Origin: Rahnella woolbedingensis
Lineage (GTDB): Bacteria > Pseudomonadota > Gammaproteobacteria > Enterobacterales > Enterobacteriaceae
Direction of reading: 5' to 3'
Length of the DNA stretch: 42,342 nt
Assembly (NCBI RefSeq): GCF_003602095.1
Contig: NZ_RAHH01000038.1
Span: forward strand, 1-42,342
Made by a program: the position numbers and the translations under genes. The notes below the pieces were generated by a model. The model saw only the letters and a list, made by a program, of their open reading frames with translations, was not told the DNA's origin and did not search any database. This document shows, one piece after another, positions 1-9,136 of this stretch; the first letter of the stretch is position 1, and each line of letters begins with the position of its first letter.

Positions 1-47
1 ATGCAAGGGAAGTGAGAGAAAAAAGGTCGAAATATCCTTTAAAAAAC

Positions 48-76
48 AATGCTGGTCACCTTAAGTGACCAGCATT
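48..76 (-). terminator. Rho-independent terminator of degP
   Basis: A perfect 12-bp inverted repeat (48-59 with 65-76) has a 5-base loop. Read on the minus strand it is followed by a T run (complement of the A run at 41-46). It lies 40 bases beyond the degP stop. Bases 1-47 hold nothing else recognisable. Confidence 0.85.
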
Positions 77-115
77 ACGCCGGAGCGTGCCTTACAGAGG
101 AGCCGTGCTGACGGA

Positions 116-1567
116 TTACTGTGCCAGCAGGTAAATCGAGGTGTCACCACGCTGAATGTCCAGCGCCAGAACGTTTGGTTTGGTGTCGAGAATTTTACGC
201 AGCTCACCCAGATTGGCGACTTTCTGCTGGTTCACGCCCAGGATCACGTCGCCTTTTTTCAGGCCGATGCGTGCCGCAGTAGAACCGGCTTTCACTTCAT
301 CCACTTTCACGCCTTTCTGATCGCCTGCTGCACCGTTGCTCAGTTCAGCGCCTTCGATACCGGTGTAAATGTTGCCGGATTCGACTTTAGGCGTCTGAGT
401 GCTTTGCTCAATGGTGACATCGACGTTCACCGGTTTACCTTCACGCAGCAGACCCAGCGTCACTTTAGTGCCGATTGGCATGGTGCCAATATCAGCACGG
501 AACGAGGCGAAGCTGCTGATTGGCTTACCGTTCATGCTCAGGATCACGTCACCGGCTTTGATACCCGCTTTCTCTGCTGCAGATTTCGGCATGACCTGGC
601 TGATGAATGCACCGCGCTGTGCGTCCACTTTCATGGCTTTCGCCAGTTCAGAGTTCAGCTCGGTACCCATGATGCCCAGTTCGCCGCGTTTCACCTGACC
701 GAACTCGATCATCTGTTTGGACAGGTTTTTCACCATGTTACTTGGGATCGCAAAACCGATACCGATGTTGCCACCGTCCGGCGCCAGGATCGCAGTATTG
801 AGGCCGATCAGCTCGCCGTTCAGGTTCACCAGCGCACCACCGGAGTTACCACGGTTAATTGCCGCATCCGTCTGGATGAAGTTTTCGTAGTTTTCGATAT
901 TCAGGCCGGAACGTCCCAGCGCAGAAACGATACCGGAAGTCACGGTTTCGCCCAGACCATACGGGTTACCGATGGCCACGGTGTAATCACCGACGCGCAG
1001 CTGTTCGGAATCGGCCATTTTAATCGCCGTCAGGTTCTTCGCGTTTTGCAACTGGATAACCGCGATGTCTGAACGCGGATCTTTACCGATCACTTTCGCG
1101 TCGAATTTACGGCCATCGTTCAGCTGAACGCTGATTTTGGTCGCGTTATCCACCACGTGATTGTTGGTAACGACATAACCTTTGTCCGCATCAATAATGA
1201 CGCCGGAACCCAGCGCGCGGAAATCTTCTTTCTGCTCAGGCGCAGGCTGACCATCCGGTCCCTGACCGCCACCCTGGCAAACAGGTGACCCCTGGAACGG
1301 AGAACCGTCCTGGCATAGCGGCGAGTTCTGACCAAAGAATTGCTGGAACTGCTGGCCCATGCGCGGTGTTTTCACCGGCGCGCTGCCTTCAACGTTCACA
1401 CTCACCACGGATGGCATGACTTTTTCAAGCATCGGGGCAAGACTTGGCAGTTGTGTGGTGCTTGTAGATGAAGACGCTGTTTCAGCAGCCAGTGCAGATG
1501 AAACCGGGGCCATCGCCATACCGATGCTTAACGCTAATGCGCTGAGGAATAAACTTGTTTTTTTCAT
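116..1567 (-). CDS. degP: Periplasmic serine endoprotease DegP (HtrA / protease Do)
   Basis: DegP degrades and chaperones misfolded envelope proteins in the periplasm. The 483-residue product begins with a Sec signal peptide ending near ALAAE (about residue 28). A trypsin-like domain follows, with the catalytic triad visible as His137 (TNNHVV), Asp167 (RSDIAV) and Ser242 (GNSGG). The LA loop is rich in Q and G and carries two cysteines (about 95 and 107). Two PDZ domains follow, from about residue 285 to the end. The length is close to the E. coli protein (474). It ends in a strong terminator and is preceded by a sigma-E type promoter, so it is probably monocistronic. The identity is very secure. 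Confidence 0.97.
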   Translation of the reverse strand: MKKTSLFLSALALSIGMAMAPVSSALAAETASSSTSTTQLPSLAPMLEKVMPSVVSVNVEGSAPVKTPRMGQQFQQFFGQNSPLCQDGSPFQGSPVCQGGGQGPDGQPAPEQKEDFRALGSGVIIDADKGYVVTNNHVVDNATKISVQLNDGRKFDAKVIGKDPRSDIAVIQLQNAKNLTAIKMADSEQLRVGDYTVAIGNPYGLGETVTSGIVSALGRSGLNIENYENFIQTDAAINRGNSGGALVNLNGELIGLNTAILAPDGGNIGIGFAIPSNMVKNLSKQMIEFGQVKRGELGIMGTELNSELAKAMKVDAQRGAFISQVMPKSAAEKAGIKAGDVILSMNGKPISSFASFRADIGTMPIGTKVTLGLLREGKPVNVDVTIEQSTQTPKVESGNIYTGIEGAELSNGAAGDQKGVKVDEVKAGSTAARIGLKKGDVILGVNQQKVANLGELRKILDTKPNVLALDIQRGDTSIYLLAQ

Positions 1568-1631
1568 TTTTCAGGATCTCTTAAAATTATTGTGGCAACC
1601 AAAAAAGTCGCGTTGCTTGGTAGTCGTGATA

Positions 1632-1659
1632 CTGAGATGTTATTAATAGCGTGAAGTTC
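1632..1659 (-). promoter_or_regulatory. Sigma-E (RpoE) promoter of degP
   Basis: On the minus strand, GAACTT (complement of 1654-1659) and TCTCAG (complement of 1632-1637) are separated by exactly 16 bases. This matches the known E. coli degP sigma-E promoter pattern (GAACTT, 16 bases, TCTGA-type). The -10 ends 64 bases before the degP start codon. Confidence 0.8.
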
Positions 1660-1773
1660 ATCATGGTCGATCTGGCAATGGTAAAAAATTATTGTCAGTA
1701 TTTACAAATGGCGTTTTTTCAGACAGTTCCGTAAAGAAAATTAAAGACATTTATACTTTCCTTTTAATGAGAA

Positions 1774-3288
1774 CTATTCCGCCGCCATTAAACGGCGATA
1801 TTCATCATAGGCGTACAGGTCGGTCATTCCGCTAATATAATCCTGGATCATTCTTGCCCGGTAATAAAACTCCTGCGCCGCATGTTCCGCGACCGGTAAT
1901 CCTTTCAGCGCCGTCACCGCATTGTTGTAGGCCAGCCGATGCTTGGCAGAAATCTTATGCAGTAAACGGGTTTCTATAGGATATTGCCTGTGTGTATCCT
2001 CATGAACCAGCTGCGAAAAATCAGAAAGCGGCATATCCAGCAGCGGGCTGTAAATATCGAGTAATCCGCTGATCACCCGGTAGCCCTGCAATTCCAGTTC
2101 TTCTACTTCGTGATGATTGAACACCTGTTTGAAGGCCACGTTTTTATAAATCTCTAACAAACGGTTAGCCTGGCTTTCATCTTCGAGCAGGGCATGGTTA
2201 AAGGTGCCCTGATAAATATCTTCGATGTTATCAATGAAACGGCGGGCAGCGTGCGGGACCAGTTGCTTAACGGTCTGAACACGCAATTCCATAAAGAAGT
2301 AATCGACCGGATTACGGAACGTTTTGGCTTTATCCATTTTCTCGTGAGCGGTGCGGACCACTTTGTCGAAGAAGTCGTTCTTCTCTATCTCGCCCCATTC
2401 ACGGCACAGGTAATTATAGAGCTGGTCGACGCTGAAAATATTTTTCTCGACCGCATCCTCGAGATCCGCAATACAGTAAGAAATATCATCCGCCGCCTCC
2501 ATAATGTAGGTCAGCGGGAAACGGCTGAACTCGCCCAGACTCAGTTCACTGCGCAAATCTTTAATAAAAGGCTCTTCTGCCAGATAAAAACCCGGCTTTT
2601 TCATCAGGTAATCATGCGAAGGCAGTTTGGTCATCGAATACGCCGGGCGGGTGTATTTCAAAATGCAGGCGGTCTGGCTGTAGGTCAGATTGAGTTTCAG
2701 CAGGGTAAACACCAGCCGTATGGCCTGTGCGTTGCCTTCGAAATTACACAAGTCATAGCGGATTTTACTGCGCAGACGGTTCAGCTCAACCTCGCCGGAG
2801 GCCAGGCGTAAACACGCCACCAGACAGGAATCAGTTTCCTGCGGCGTTTCGCCACAACTGGCGGTATCCAACCTTTTGGCAAACCAGTTATTAATCGCCG
2901 ATTCACCAAAATGTCCGAACGGCGGATTGCCGATATCGTGCATCAGGCAGGCCATTTCGACCACGCTTTCAAAAGGATCGGTGACATCTTCAAGACCATA
3001 CGCCTCGAGTTTCCCCTGGCGATGCAGACGGTGAAGCACTTCTTTGGCGATATGACGCCCAACCTGCTGAACTTCAAGAGAATGTGTCAGGCGGCTGCGG
3101 ACAGCGGCGTTTTTCTCCAGCGGAAAAACCTGCGTTTTTTGCTGCAAACGGCGGATGGCGGCGGAGTTAATAATGCGCCCTCGATCGCTTTCAAACTGGC
3201 GAACCACATCGTACGCATCACGCGCCTCAATCGGGGCGCTGAAAGGACGCTGAAAATTGAATTTCGCTTTAAAATCGATCCCGGACAT
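1774..3288 (-). CDS. dgt: dGTP triphosphohydrolase (dGTPase)
   Basis: Dgt hydrolyses dGTP to deoxyguanosine and tripolyphosphate in the cytosol and so affects dNTP balance. The 504-residue protein matches the family length (E. coli 505). It shows the HD-superfamily metal site: a histidine in the SRLTHSLE segment (about residue 69), then the HD pair in [16 protein letters not shown] (about residues 117-118), with a later Asp in EAADDISYC. Its gene lies 206 bases upstream of degP on the same strand, as in E. coli. It is divergent from mtnN, with about 180 bases for both promoters. No distinct regulatory site was recognised. Confidence 0.95.
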   Translation of the reverse strand: MSGIDFKAKFNFQRPFSAPIEARDAYDVVRQFESDRGRIINSAAIRRLQQKTQVFPLEKNAAVRSRLTHSLEVQQVGRHIAKEVLHRLHRQGKLEAYGLEDVTDPFESVVEMACLMHDIGNPPFGHFGESAINNWFAKRLDTASCGETPQETDSCLVACLRLASGEVELNRLRSKIRYDLCNFEGNAQAIRLVFTLLKLNLTYSQTACILKYTRPAYSMTKLPSHDYLMKKPGFYLAEEPFIKDLRSELSLGEFSRFPLTYIMEAADDISYCIADLEDAVEKNIFSVDQLYNYLCREWGEIEKNDFFDKVVRTAHEKMDKAKTFRNPVDYFFMELRVQTVKQLVPHAARRFIDNIEDIYQGTFNHALLEDESQANRLLEIYKNVAFKQVFNHHEVEELELQGYRVISGLLDIYSPLLDMPLSDFSQLVHEDTHRQYPIETRLLHKISAKHRLAYNNAVTALKGLPVAEHAAQEFYYRARMIQDYISGMTDLYAYDEYRRLMAAE

Positions 3289-3471
3289 GATTTCTCACCT
3301 TTTCAGTAACTCACGCATCAAACCGATACGCTTGCAGCCTGATCATCCTGCATCCCAAACGCATTATCTCTTACCTTTAGCCATGATAGACTATCGCACA
3401 TTGTTTTCGTGATTAAACCGTCAATTCCGCACAAGCTGCGGCTTATTCCAACCACATCTGCGAGTATTCAT

Positions 3472-4176
3472 ATGAAAGTAGGCATTATCGGTGCAATGGA
3501 GCAGGAAGTGACCCTGCTGCGCGACAAAATCATCAACCGTCAGACTATCGAACGCGCGGGCTGTGAAATCTACACCGGCCAGCTGCATGGCGTGGACGTG
3601 GCGCTGCTTAAATCTGGCATCGGTAAAGTGTCTGCGGCGATGGGCACCACGCTGCTGCTGGAACATTGCCGTCCTGATGTGGTGATCAACACCGGTTCCG
3701 CGGGGGGTCTGGCTAAGACGCTGAAAGTAGGCGATATCGTGGTTTCTGATGAAGTGCGTTATCACGATGCGGACGTCACCGCGTTTGGCTATGAACCCGG
3801 CCAGATGGCCGGTTGCCCTGCCGCTTTCACTGCCGATCCGGAGCTGATTACTCTGGCTGAAAACTGCATCCGTGAACTGAATTTAAACGCTGTCCGCGGT
3901 CTGGTGTGCAGCGGCGATGCCTTTATTAATGGTGCTGCGCCTCTGGCCCGTATCCGCGCAACTTTCCCGAACGTTGCTGCGGTGGAAATGGAAGCGGCTG
4001 CCATCGGTCACGTCTGTCACCTGTTTGAAACGCCGTTCGTTGTCGTTCGTGCCATTTCTGACGTGGCCGACGGGGGATCTCACCTGAGCTTTGAAGAGTT
4101 CCTGGTGGTTGCCGCACAGCAATCTACCCTGATGGTCGATGCGATGCTGAAAGCACTGGCAGCCTCAGAAGAGTGA
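3472..4176 (+). CDS. mtnN: 5'-methylthioadenosine/S-adenosylhomocysteine nucleosidase
   Basis: MtnN (Pfs) cleaves MTA, SAH and 5'-deoxyadenosine to adenine and the thioribosyl moiety. It takes part in methionine salvage and the autoinducer-2 route. The open frame extends upstream to 3409, but the ATG at 3472 gives the canonical [13 protein letters not shown] start, so 234 residues (E. coli 232). Catalytic Glu12 is in EQEV, a second Glu in VEMEAAAI, and the catalytic Asp in the AISDVADGG segment. The last bases overlap the GTG start of btuF (GTGA), so the two are translationally coupled, as in other enterobacteria. Confidence 0.96.
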   Translation: MKVGIIGAMEQEVTLLRDKIINRQTIERAGCEIYTGQLHGVDVALLKSGIGKVSAAMGTTLLLEHCRPDVVINTGSAGGLAKTLKVGDIVVSDEVRYHDADVTAFGYEPGQMAGCPAAFTADPELITLAENCIRELNLNAVRGLVCSGDAFINGAAPLARIRATFPNVAAVEMEAAAIGHVCHLFETPFVVVRAISDVADGGSHLSFEEFLVVAAQQSTLMVDAMLKALAASEE

Positions 4177-4988
4177 CAGTTCGCCGGTTTTGTCTCATGT
4201 TCAGTTGCCTGTGGTTGCCTGTGACGGCCACCGCAGCACCAGCCCAACGGGTGGTCAGTCTGGCACCCAATCTGACAGAACTGGCGTACGCAGCTGGTCT
4301 CGGCGAACGCTTAGTCGGAGTTAGTGCTTACTCCGACTATCCGCCGCAGGCCAGCAAGCTGGAACAGGTAGCAAACTGGCAGGGGATCAACGTCGAACGC
4401 ATTGTGACGCTGAAACCCGATCTGGTGCTCGCGTGGCGTGGCGGAAATCCTCAGCGTCCTCTGGACCAGCTGACGTCTCTTGGCATCAAAGTGATTTATC
4501 TTGATCCGCAAAATGCAGACCAGATAGCACAAGCGCTGGAACAACTCGCGCCTTACAGCCCTTCGCCCGCCAGCGCGCAAAACGCCGCGAAGGCATTTCG
4601 CCAGCAATGGCAGGCACTTAAGCTGAAATATCACCGGCAGACTCCGGTTTTGGCGTTTATCCAGTTCGGCACACAGCCATTATTTACGGCTGCCGCCACC
4701 ACGTTACAAAGCGAAGTGCTGGAAGCCTGCGGAGCAAAAAACATTTTTGCCGACAGCCGTGTCCCGTGGCCTCAGGTCAGCCGGGAGCAGGTTTTAACCC
4801 GCCAGCCACAGGTTATTGTTATCTCTGGCGGAAAATCGCAAAAACAGGTCATTGAAGATTACTGGCATTCTCTGCTCCGGGCGCAGGTTATCGCGCTGGA
4901 TCCGGACTGGTTCAGCCGTGCAGGCCCGCGTATTTTGCTGGCAGCACAACAGCTCTGTCCGCAGCTGGCAGCGCTGCCTTTGCGGTAA
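4173..4988 (+). CDS. btuF: Vitamin B12-binding periplasmic protein BtuF
   Basis: BtuF captures cobalamin in the periplasm and hands it to the BtuCD ABC transporter. The 271-residue product has an N-terminal signal peptide (hydrophobic core about 5-20, cleavage near TATAA). The class III binding-protein fold follows, with two lobes: [17 protein letters not shown] at the first strand and the second lobe from about residue 150. The start is GTG, inside the mtnN stop codon (GTGA overlap), so it depends on translation of mtnN. In E. coli yadS follows; here it is absent. The identity is secure from sequence and context. Confidence 0.93.
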   Translation: MTVRRFCLMFSCLWLPVTATAAPAQRVVSLAPNLTELAYAAGLGERLVGVSAYSDYPPQASKLEQVANWQGINVERIVTLKPDLVLAWRGGNPQRPLDQLTSLGIKVIYLDPQNADQIAQALEQLAPYSPSPASAQNAAKAFRQQWQALKLKYHRQTPVLAFIQFGTQPLFTAAATTLQSEVLEACGAKNIFADSRVPWPQVSREQVLTRQPQVIVISGGKSQKQVIEDYWHSLLRAQVIALDPDWFSRAGPRILLAAQQLCPQLAALPLR

Positions 4989-5314
4989 ATGCTTACTAAC
5001 ATAAGGTGCAGCGGATTCTCTTCCCTCTCTGTCGCCTTTTTCTGAATTGTTCTTTTATTAACCAAAATCAATAATTGAGTGCTGTCATCTGGTAACATGT
5101 CTGGCGTAAAATTCTTCGAACGTTGCCTGACCCCCGCTTTAACATTATCTCTTTGTATTACAGATGAAATAATAAAAATACTGGCACAACTGACGACAAA
5201 AACGCGACTTATTTCCAGATCATAAGAAATCCGGATTAAAGGCCGCAAAAATTAGACCGATAACCTTTTCAGCCACGCTGACTTATATTGTTCTACACCA
5301 GCAGGATTAAAAGA
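4989..5314 (+). other. Gene-free interval between btuF and a small exported protein
   Basis: These 326 bases are AT-richer than the neighbours. No ORF with a believable product was found; an open frame on the minus strand (4859-5248) lacks family character and overlaps btuF. There is no clear terminator for btuF. The segment presumably carries the promoter of the small gene at 5315. In E. coli yadS occupies this position, and no yadS remnant was recognised. Confidence 0.6.
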
Positions 5315-5560
5315 ATGAAAGCTCTATTACTCAGCGTGTTACTCGCTGTGAGTCCACTTTTTGCCGTCGCGGGCATGGTGGGTGGCGACATCAATGTCAG
5401 CCTGACTATTTTGCCCAGCTGCAAAGTTGATGCTGCGCACAGCGGCACGTCCGTCACCTGCGCCAACCGGACGATGATGCAACCGCACATCAGCGAAATG
5501 ATGCTCACCGCGGTGCCCGGGATCAGCCTGGATTCCAAGCTGGTGACGGTGGAGTGGTAA
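5315..5560 (+). CDS. Small exported protein of unknown function
   Basis: This 81-residue product begins MKALLLSVLLAVSPLFAVAG, a textbook Sec signal peptide with likely cleavage at AVA-GM. The mature part is about 60 residues and has two cysteines (LPSCKVD and VTCANR) that could form one disulfide. The strand GGDINVSLTILPSCKVDA recalls the first strand of spore-coat-U or fimbrial-type beta domains, but the protein is too short for a full domain. An in-frame TTG at 5288 would extend it, but the ATG at 5315 places the signal peptide at the N-terminus and has AGGA upstream (5302). It ends before a bidirectional terminator shared with erpA. Function unknown. Confidence 0.7.
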   Translation: MKALLLSVLLAVSPLFAVAGMVGGDINVSLTILPSCKVDAAHSGTSVTCANRTMMQPHISEMMLTAVPGISLDSKLVTVEW

Positions 5561-5605
5561 TCCCCTTGTGAATGCTTACTTACCTGACCGCCCGCGTTTA
5601 ATCAT

Positions 5606-5641
5606 AAAAAAAGCCCGTCTGCATCAGCAAACGGGCTTTTT
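5606..5641. terminator. Bidirectional terminator between the small exported protein and erpA
   Basis: The stem AGCCCGT (5612-5618) pairs with ACGGGCT (5631-5637). An A run lies on the left and a T run on the right, so it can end transcription from both convergent genes. Confidence 0.85.
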
Positions 5642-5656
5642 CTTTGAGACGGGTAA

Positions 5657-6016
5657 TCAGATACTGAAGGAAGAACCGCACCCACACGTGGTTTTTGCGT
5701 TAGGGTTGGTCACGACAAAGCGTGAACCTTCCAGACCTTCAGTGTAATCGACTGAACCACCGACCAGATATTGCAGGCTCATCGGGTCAACGACCAGCGC
5801 CACACCGGCTTTCTCGATGGTCATATCGCCGTCGTTAATTTTATCGTCGAAGGTAAAACCATACTGGAATCCGCTGCAACCGCCGCCGGTGATATAAACA
5901 CGCAGCTTCAGATTTGGATTTTCTTCATCCGAAATAAGGTTCTGTACCTTACGTGCCGCGGCCTCAGTAAACTGTAACGGCAACGCGGCTGTGTCATTCA
6001 TCAATGCTTCGCTCAT
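5657..6016 (-). CDS. erpA: Iron-sulfur cluster insertion protein ErpA
   Basis: ErpA is an A-type carrier that delivers [4Fe-4S] clusters to apo-enzymes, including the isoprenoid pathway enzymes IspG and IspH. The 119-residue protein has the three conserved ligand cysteines: Cys47 in GGGCSGF, and Cys111 and Cys113 in the CGCGSSFSI tail. It is five residues longer at the N-terminus than E. coli ErpA (114). The ATG at 6016 was kept because GGGAGTGAG precedes it. Context (btuF side, clcA, hemL) agrees with E. coli. Confidence 0.96.
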   Translation of the reverse strand: MSEALMNDTAALPLQFTEAAARKVQNLISDEENPNLKLRVYITGGGCSGFQYGFTFDDKINDGDMTIEKAGVALVVDPMSLQYLVGGSVDYTEGLEGSRFVVTNPNAKTTCGCGSSFSI

Positions 6017-6104
6017 AATCTCTCACTCCCAATCCGCATTTGTTCAGGCCGCCGGATTGACTGTCTGAATAATGTACTCATTATCTAATACCTGAAAGTA
6101 GGGT

Positions 6105-7568
6105 TCAAGTATGGGGATTTTTTGCTGCGCTGTCCTGCTTATTGGTGCCTTCTGCGTCGGGTTCTGTCTGCGCTTTCTCTGCATTTTCACGTTCCTGCTT
6201 CTGCAAAGTGCGGGTGAGGATCGCGGAATACAAGGGCTTACCGCCTAAAAACTGTGCCAGTAAGGTGGCGCCAAGGCAGGTGATGATCATCGGTAAAATA
6301 AGCTGATAGTTATCGGTCATTTCGAGAACCAGCACAATACCGGTGAGCGGCGCCCGAACACTGGCGGCAAACAGCGCCCCCATTCCGGCTATCGCAAAAG
6401 TAGCGGGCTGGATCCCGTACTGCGGGAACCACGTCAGCGCGGCGGTACCAAATGCCGTGCCCAGCAGCGTGCCCAGCGCCAGCATCGGGGCGAAAATTCC
6501 ACCCGGCGCGCCGGAAGCAAAGCATAAAAGCGTGGTGACCACGCGGACAAGAAAAATCGCCAGCAACATCATCAGGCTGTATTTTCCTGCCGCTGCCAGC
6601 GGGATCAGCGCAAAACCGCCACCCGTCGCTTCCTGGTGAATCAACCCGAGCAGGCCACAAAAGCCACCCAGCATCCCGCCGATAATCAGAATGTTACGCA
6701 GATTACCGCCATGAACGCGGGCAAACATGTCCTGCGTACGGAAAATCAGGGCGTTAAACGTTACGCCGACCACGCCAAAAACCATCCCCAGCACCAGATA
6801 CAACCACAGTGTATTAAGCGGTGCGCTGGCAAGCTTGCCCACTTCAATCACTGCGCCGTCGCCGTTAAAAATACGGAAAACGATGCTCGACATAATCACG
6901 CCAATAAACACCGCTTTTATCGAAATCAGGCTGTAACGAAATTGCAGACGCATCTCTTCGAGGATAAACAGAATACCCGCCAGCGGGGCGTTGAACGCCG
7001 CAGAAAGCCCGGCAGCCGCACCGGTCGCCAGCAGCGAATGGCGCGCTTCTGCACTGCGCAGCCGGAAAATATCGTACATCATCTTCCCGACATTGGCGCC
7101 CATCTGTACGGTCGGCCCTTCCCTGCCCAGCACCATGCCCGCGCCAAGCGTGCCCAGACCGCCAAAAAATTTCACCGGGATCACCCGCCACCAGCGAACA
7201 GGACGTAACTCTTCCAGCGCCCCTTCAATTTCCGGGATCCCCGAACCGCCCGCTTCCGGCGCGAATTTACGCACCAGGTAATAACCGAACATCGCCATCA
7301 CCGCCGAGATAACAAAGGTCAGCGGCCACAGCAGGATCCAGTAGTCACTGAAAACCCCAATGCCCGACAGACGCAGCGCCATCACCAGATTCACCGCTTT
7401 CTCAAAAGCAACGCCAAGCAAACCGGCGACGGTGCCTACCAGCGCGGCCATGATCAAAATCGTGACAGGTGTTTTATCCCGACGCAGCAAAAGGCGCAGC
7501 GCTTCACTACGTTTGCGAGGGCCGCGGACGTGCACGCTCTCTAAATTCTCAGTCTCAGATTCATTCAT
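6105..7568 (-). CDS. clcA: H+/Cl- exchange transporter ClcA
   Basis: ClcA exchanges two chloride ions for one proton across the inner membrane and helps in extreme acid resistance. The 487-residue polytopic protein shows the CLC selectivity motifs in order: GSGIP (108-112), GREGP (148-152, with gating Glu150) and GGIFAP (about residue 357). The internal proton glutamate lies in FILEEM (about 205). A charged N-terminal tail of about 30 residues and a hydrophilic C-terminal tail of about 35 residues flank the membrane core; E. coli ClcA is 473. The gene is divergent from hemL across 184 bases. Confidence 0.94.
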   Translation of the reverse strand: MNESETENLESVHVRGPRKRSEALRLLLRRDKTPVTILIMAALVGTVAGLLGVAFEKAVNLVMALRLSGIGVFSDYWILLWPLTFVISAVMAMFGYYLVRKFAPEAGGSGIPEIEGALEELRPVRWWRVIPVKFFGGLGTLGAGMVLGREGPTVQMGANVGKMMYDIFRLRSAEARHSLLATGAAAGLSAAFNAPLAGILFILEEMRLQFRYSLISIKAVFIGVIMSSIVFRIFNGDGAVIEVGKLASAPLNTLWLYLVLGMVFGVVGVTFNALIFRTQDMFARVHGGNLRNILIIGGMLGGFCGLLGLIHQEATGGGFALIPLAAAGKYSLMMLLAIFLVRVVTTLLCFASGAPGGIFAPMLALGTLLGTAFGTAALTWFPQYGIQPATFAIAGMGALFAASVRAPLTGIVLVLEMTDNYQLILPMIITCLGATLLAQFLGGKPLYSAILTRTLQKQERENAEKAQTEPDAEGTNKQDSAAKNPHT

Positions 7569-7752
7569 AACGGAAAGGGAAGTACAGGCATGGTTATAGA
7601 AGATTGATGGATTTAATCATACAAATTGCCTGCCTGACAGGATCTACAACAAAATGCATCACGGTTTACGGTTTTATATCGCCGCTCAGTTCACTAGAAT
7701 GGGCGCATCAAAATTTCTTTACCCAGAACCCAGTAATTTCAGGAGTTGAATA

Positions 7753-9033
7753 ATGAGTAAGTCTGAAAGTCTGTTCACGCAGGCGCAAGCGCTAATCCCG
7801 GGCGGTGTTAACTCGCCGGTACGTGCCTTCTCCGGCGTTGGCGGCGTGCCATTATTCATCGCGCGCGCTGACGGCGCTTTCCTTTTTGATGCCGATGGCA
7901 AAGCCTATATCGACTATGTCGGTTCATGGGGTCCGATGGTGCTTGGCCACAACAACGCCGAAATCCGCAGTGCGGTGATTGAAGCCGCAGAGCGTGGTCT
8001 GAGCTTCGGTGCGCCGACTGAAATGGAAGTCAAAATGGCCGAACTGGTCACCGGTCTGGTGCCAAGTATGGACATGGTGCGCATGGTGAACTCCGGTACC
8101 GAAGCGACCATGAGCGCCATTCGTCTGGCGCGTGGCTTCACGCATCGCGATAAAATCGTCAAATTCGAGGGCTGCTATCACGGTCACGCCGACTGCCTGC
8201 TGGTGAAAGCCGGTTCCGGTGCGCTGACCCTCGGCCAGCCCAACTCTCCAGGTGTTCCGGCTGATTTCGCCAAACACACGCTGACCTGTACGTATAACTG
8301 TCTGGATTCAGTGCGTGCCGCGTTCGAAGAATTCCCTGATGATATCGCCTGTATCATCGTTGAGCCGGTCGCGGGCAACATGAACTGTGTGCCGCCACTG
8401 CCGGAGTTCCTGCCAGGTCTGCGCAAGATTTGTGACGAGTTTGGCGCGCTGCTGATTATCGACGAAGTGATGACTGGTTTTCGCGTCGCGCTGGGCGGTG
8501 CTCAGGAGTATTACGATGTGATGCCTGATCTGACCTGTCTGGGCAAAATCATCGGCGGCGGTATGCCGGTGGGCGCGTTTGGCGGTCGTCGCGACGTGAT
8601 GGAAGCACTGGCACCGACCGGTCCTGTCTATCAGGCGGGAACCCTTTCCGGTAACCCGATTGCGATGGCAGCCGGTATCGCCTGTCTGACACAAGTGGCA
8701 CAACCGGGCGTGCATCAGACTCTGACCGAGCGCACTACGCAGCTGGCCGAAGGTTTGCTGGATGCGGCGCAGCAAGAAAATATTCCGTTCGTGGTGAACC
8801 ACGTCGGCGGCATGTTCGGCCTGTTCTTCACCGATGCCGAAACCGTAACCTGTTATCAGGACGTGATGAAGTGCGACGTTGAGCGCTTTAAGAAGTTCTT
8901 CCATCTGATGCTGGAAGAAGGCATTTATCTGGCCCCTTCCGCGTTTGAAGCCGGCTTTATGTCTCTGGCCCATACGCAGGAAGACATCCAGCGCACCATC
9001 GACGCTGCTCGCCGCTGTTTCGCTAAGCTTTAA
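7753..9033 (+). CDS. hemL: Glutamate-1-semialdehyde 2,1-aminomutase
   Basis: HemL converts glutamate-1-semialdehyde to 5-aminolevulinate, the second step of the C5 route to haem. It is a cytosolic class III PLP enzyme. The 426-residue length is the usual one. The PLP-binding lysine is Lys265 in the [15 protein letters not shown] segment. The conserved N-terminal [10 protein letters not shown] and the [10 protein letters not shown] cofactor strand are present. The ATG follows a good ribosome site (CAGGAG, seven bases away). The following palindrome at 9049-9074 separates it from convergent fhuB. Confidence 0.97.
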   Translation: MSKSESLFTQAQALIPGGVNSPVRAFSGVGGVPLFIARADGAFLFDADGKAYIDYVGSWGPMVLGHNNAEIRSAVIEAAERGLSFGAPTEMEVKMAELVTGLVPSMDMVRMVNSGTEATMSAIRLARGFTHRDKIVKFEGCYHGHADCLLVKAGSGALTLGQPNSPGVPADFAKHTLTCTYNCLDSVRAAFEEFPDDIACIIVEPVAGNMNCVPPLPEFLPGLRKICDEFGALLIIDEVMTGFRVALGGAQEYYDVMPDLTCLGKIIGGGMPVGAFGGRRDVMEALAPTGPVYQAGTLSGNPIAMAAGIACLTQVAQPGVHQTLTERTTQLAEGLLDAAQQENIPFVVNHVGGMFGLFFTDAETVTCYQDVMKCDVERFKKFFHLMLEEGIYLAPSAFEAGFMSLAHTQEDIQRTIDAARRCFAKL

Positions 9034-9048
9034 GATCCTGTCAAGTCG

Positions 9049-9074
9049 GCTCCTCCCCTGCGCAGGGGAGGAGC
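9049..9074. repeat. Perfect 26-bp palindrome between hemL and fhuB
   Basis: GCTCCTCCCCTGC and its exact complement lie back to back between two convergent genes. There is no T run, so it is not a classic terminator. It resembles the hairpin at 30583-30606, suggesting a dispersed palindromic repeat or a convergent-gene mRNA 3' stabiliser. Confidence 0.75.
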
Positions 9075-9136
9075 TAAGGCCACTTCCAAAGAAAGATCTG
9101 TTCTCAACATCTCCCTTTGTTATTCTCTAAAATTTT

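Noticed and set aside
65-1072. 335-codon plus-strand frame opposite degP
   Set aside because: It is a mirror of the degP coding sequence, with composition typical of an antisense shadow and no ribosome site.
4859-5248. Minus-strand frame covering the btuF end and the gap after it
   Set aside because: Half lies over btuF; there is no signal peptide, domain or ribosome site, so it is not taken as a replacement for yadS.
8308-8973. 221-codon minus-strand frame inside hemL
   Set aside because: It lies wholly within hemL on the opposite strand, without recognisable domains.
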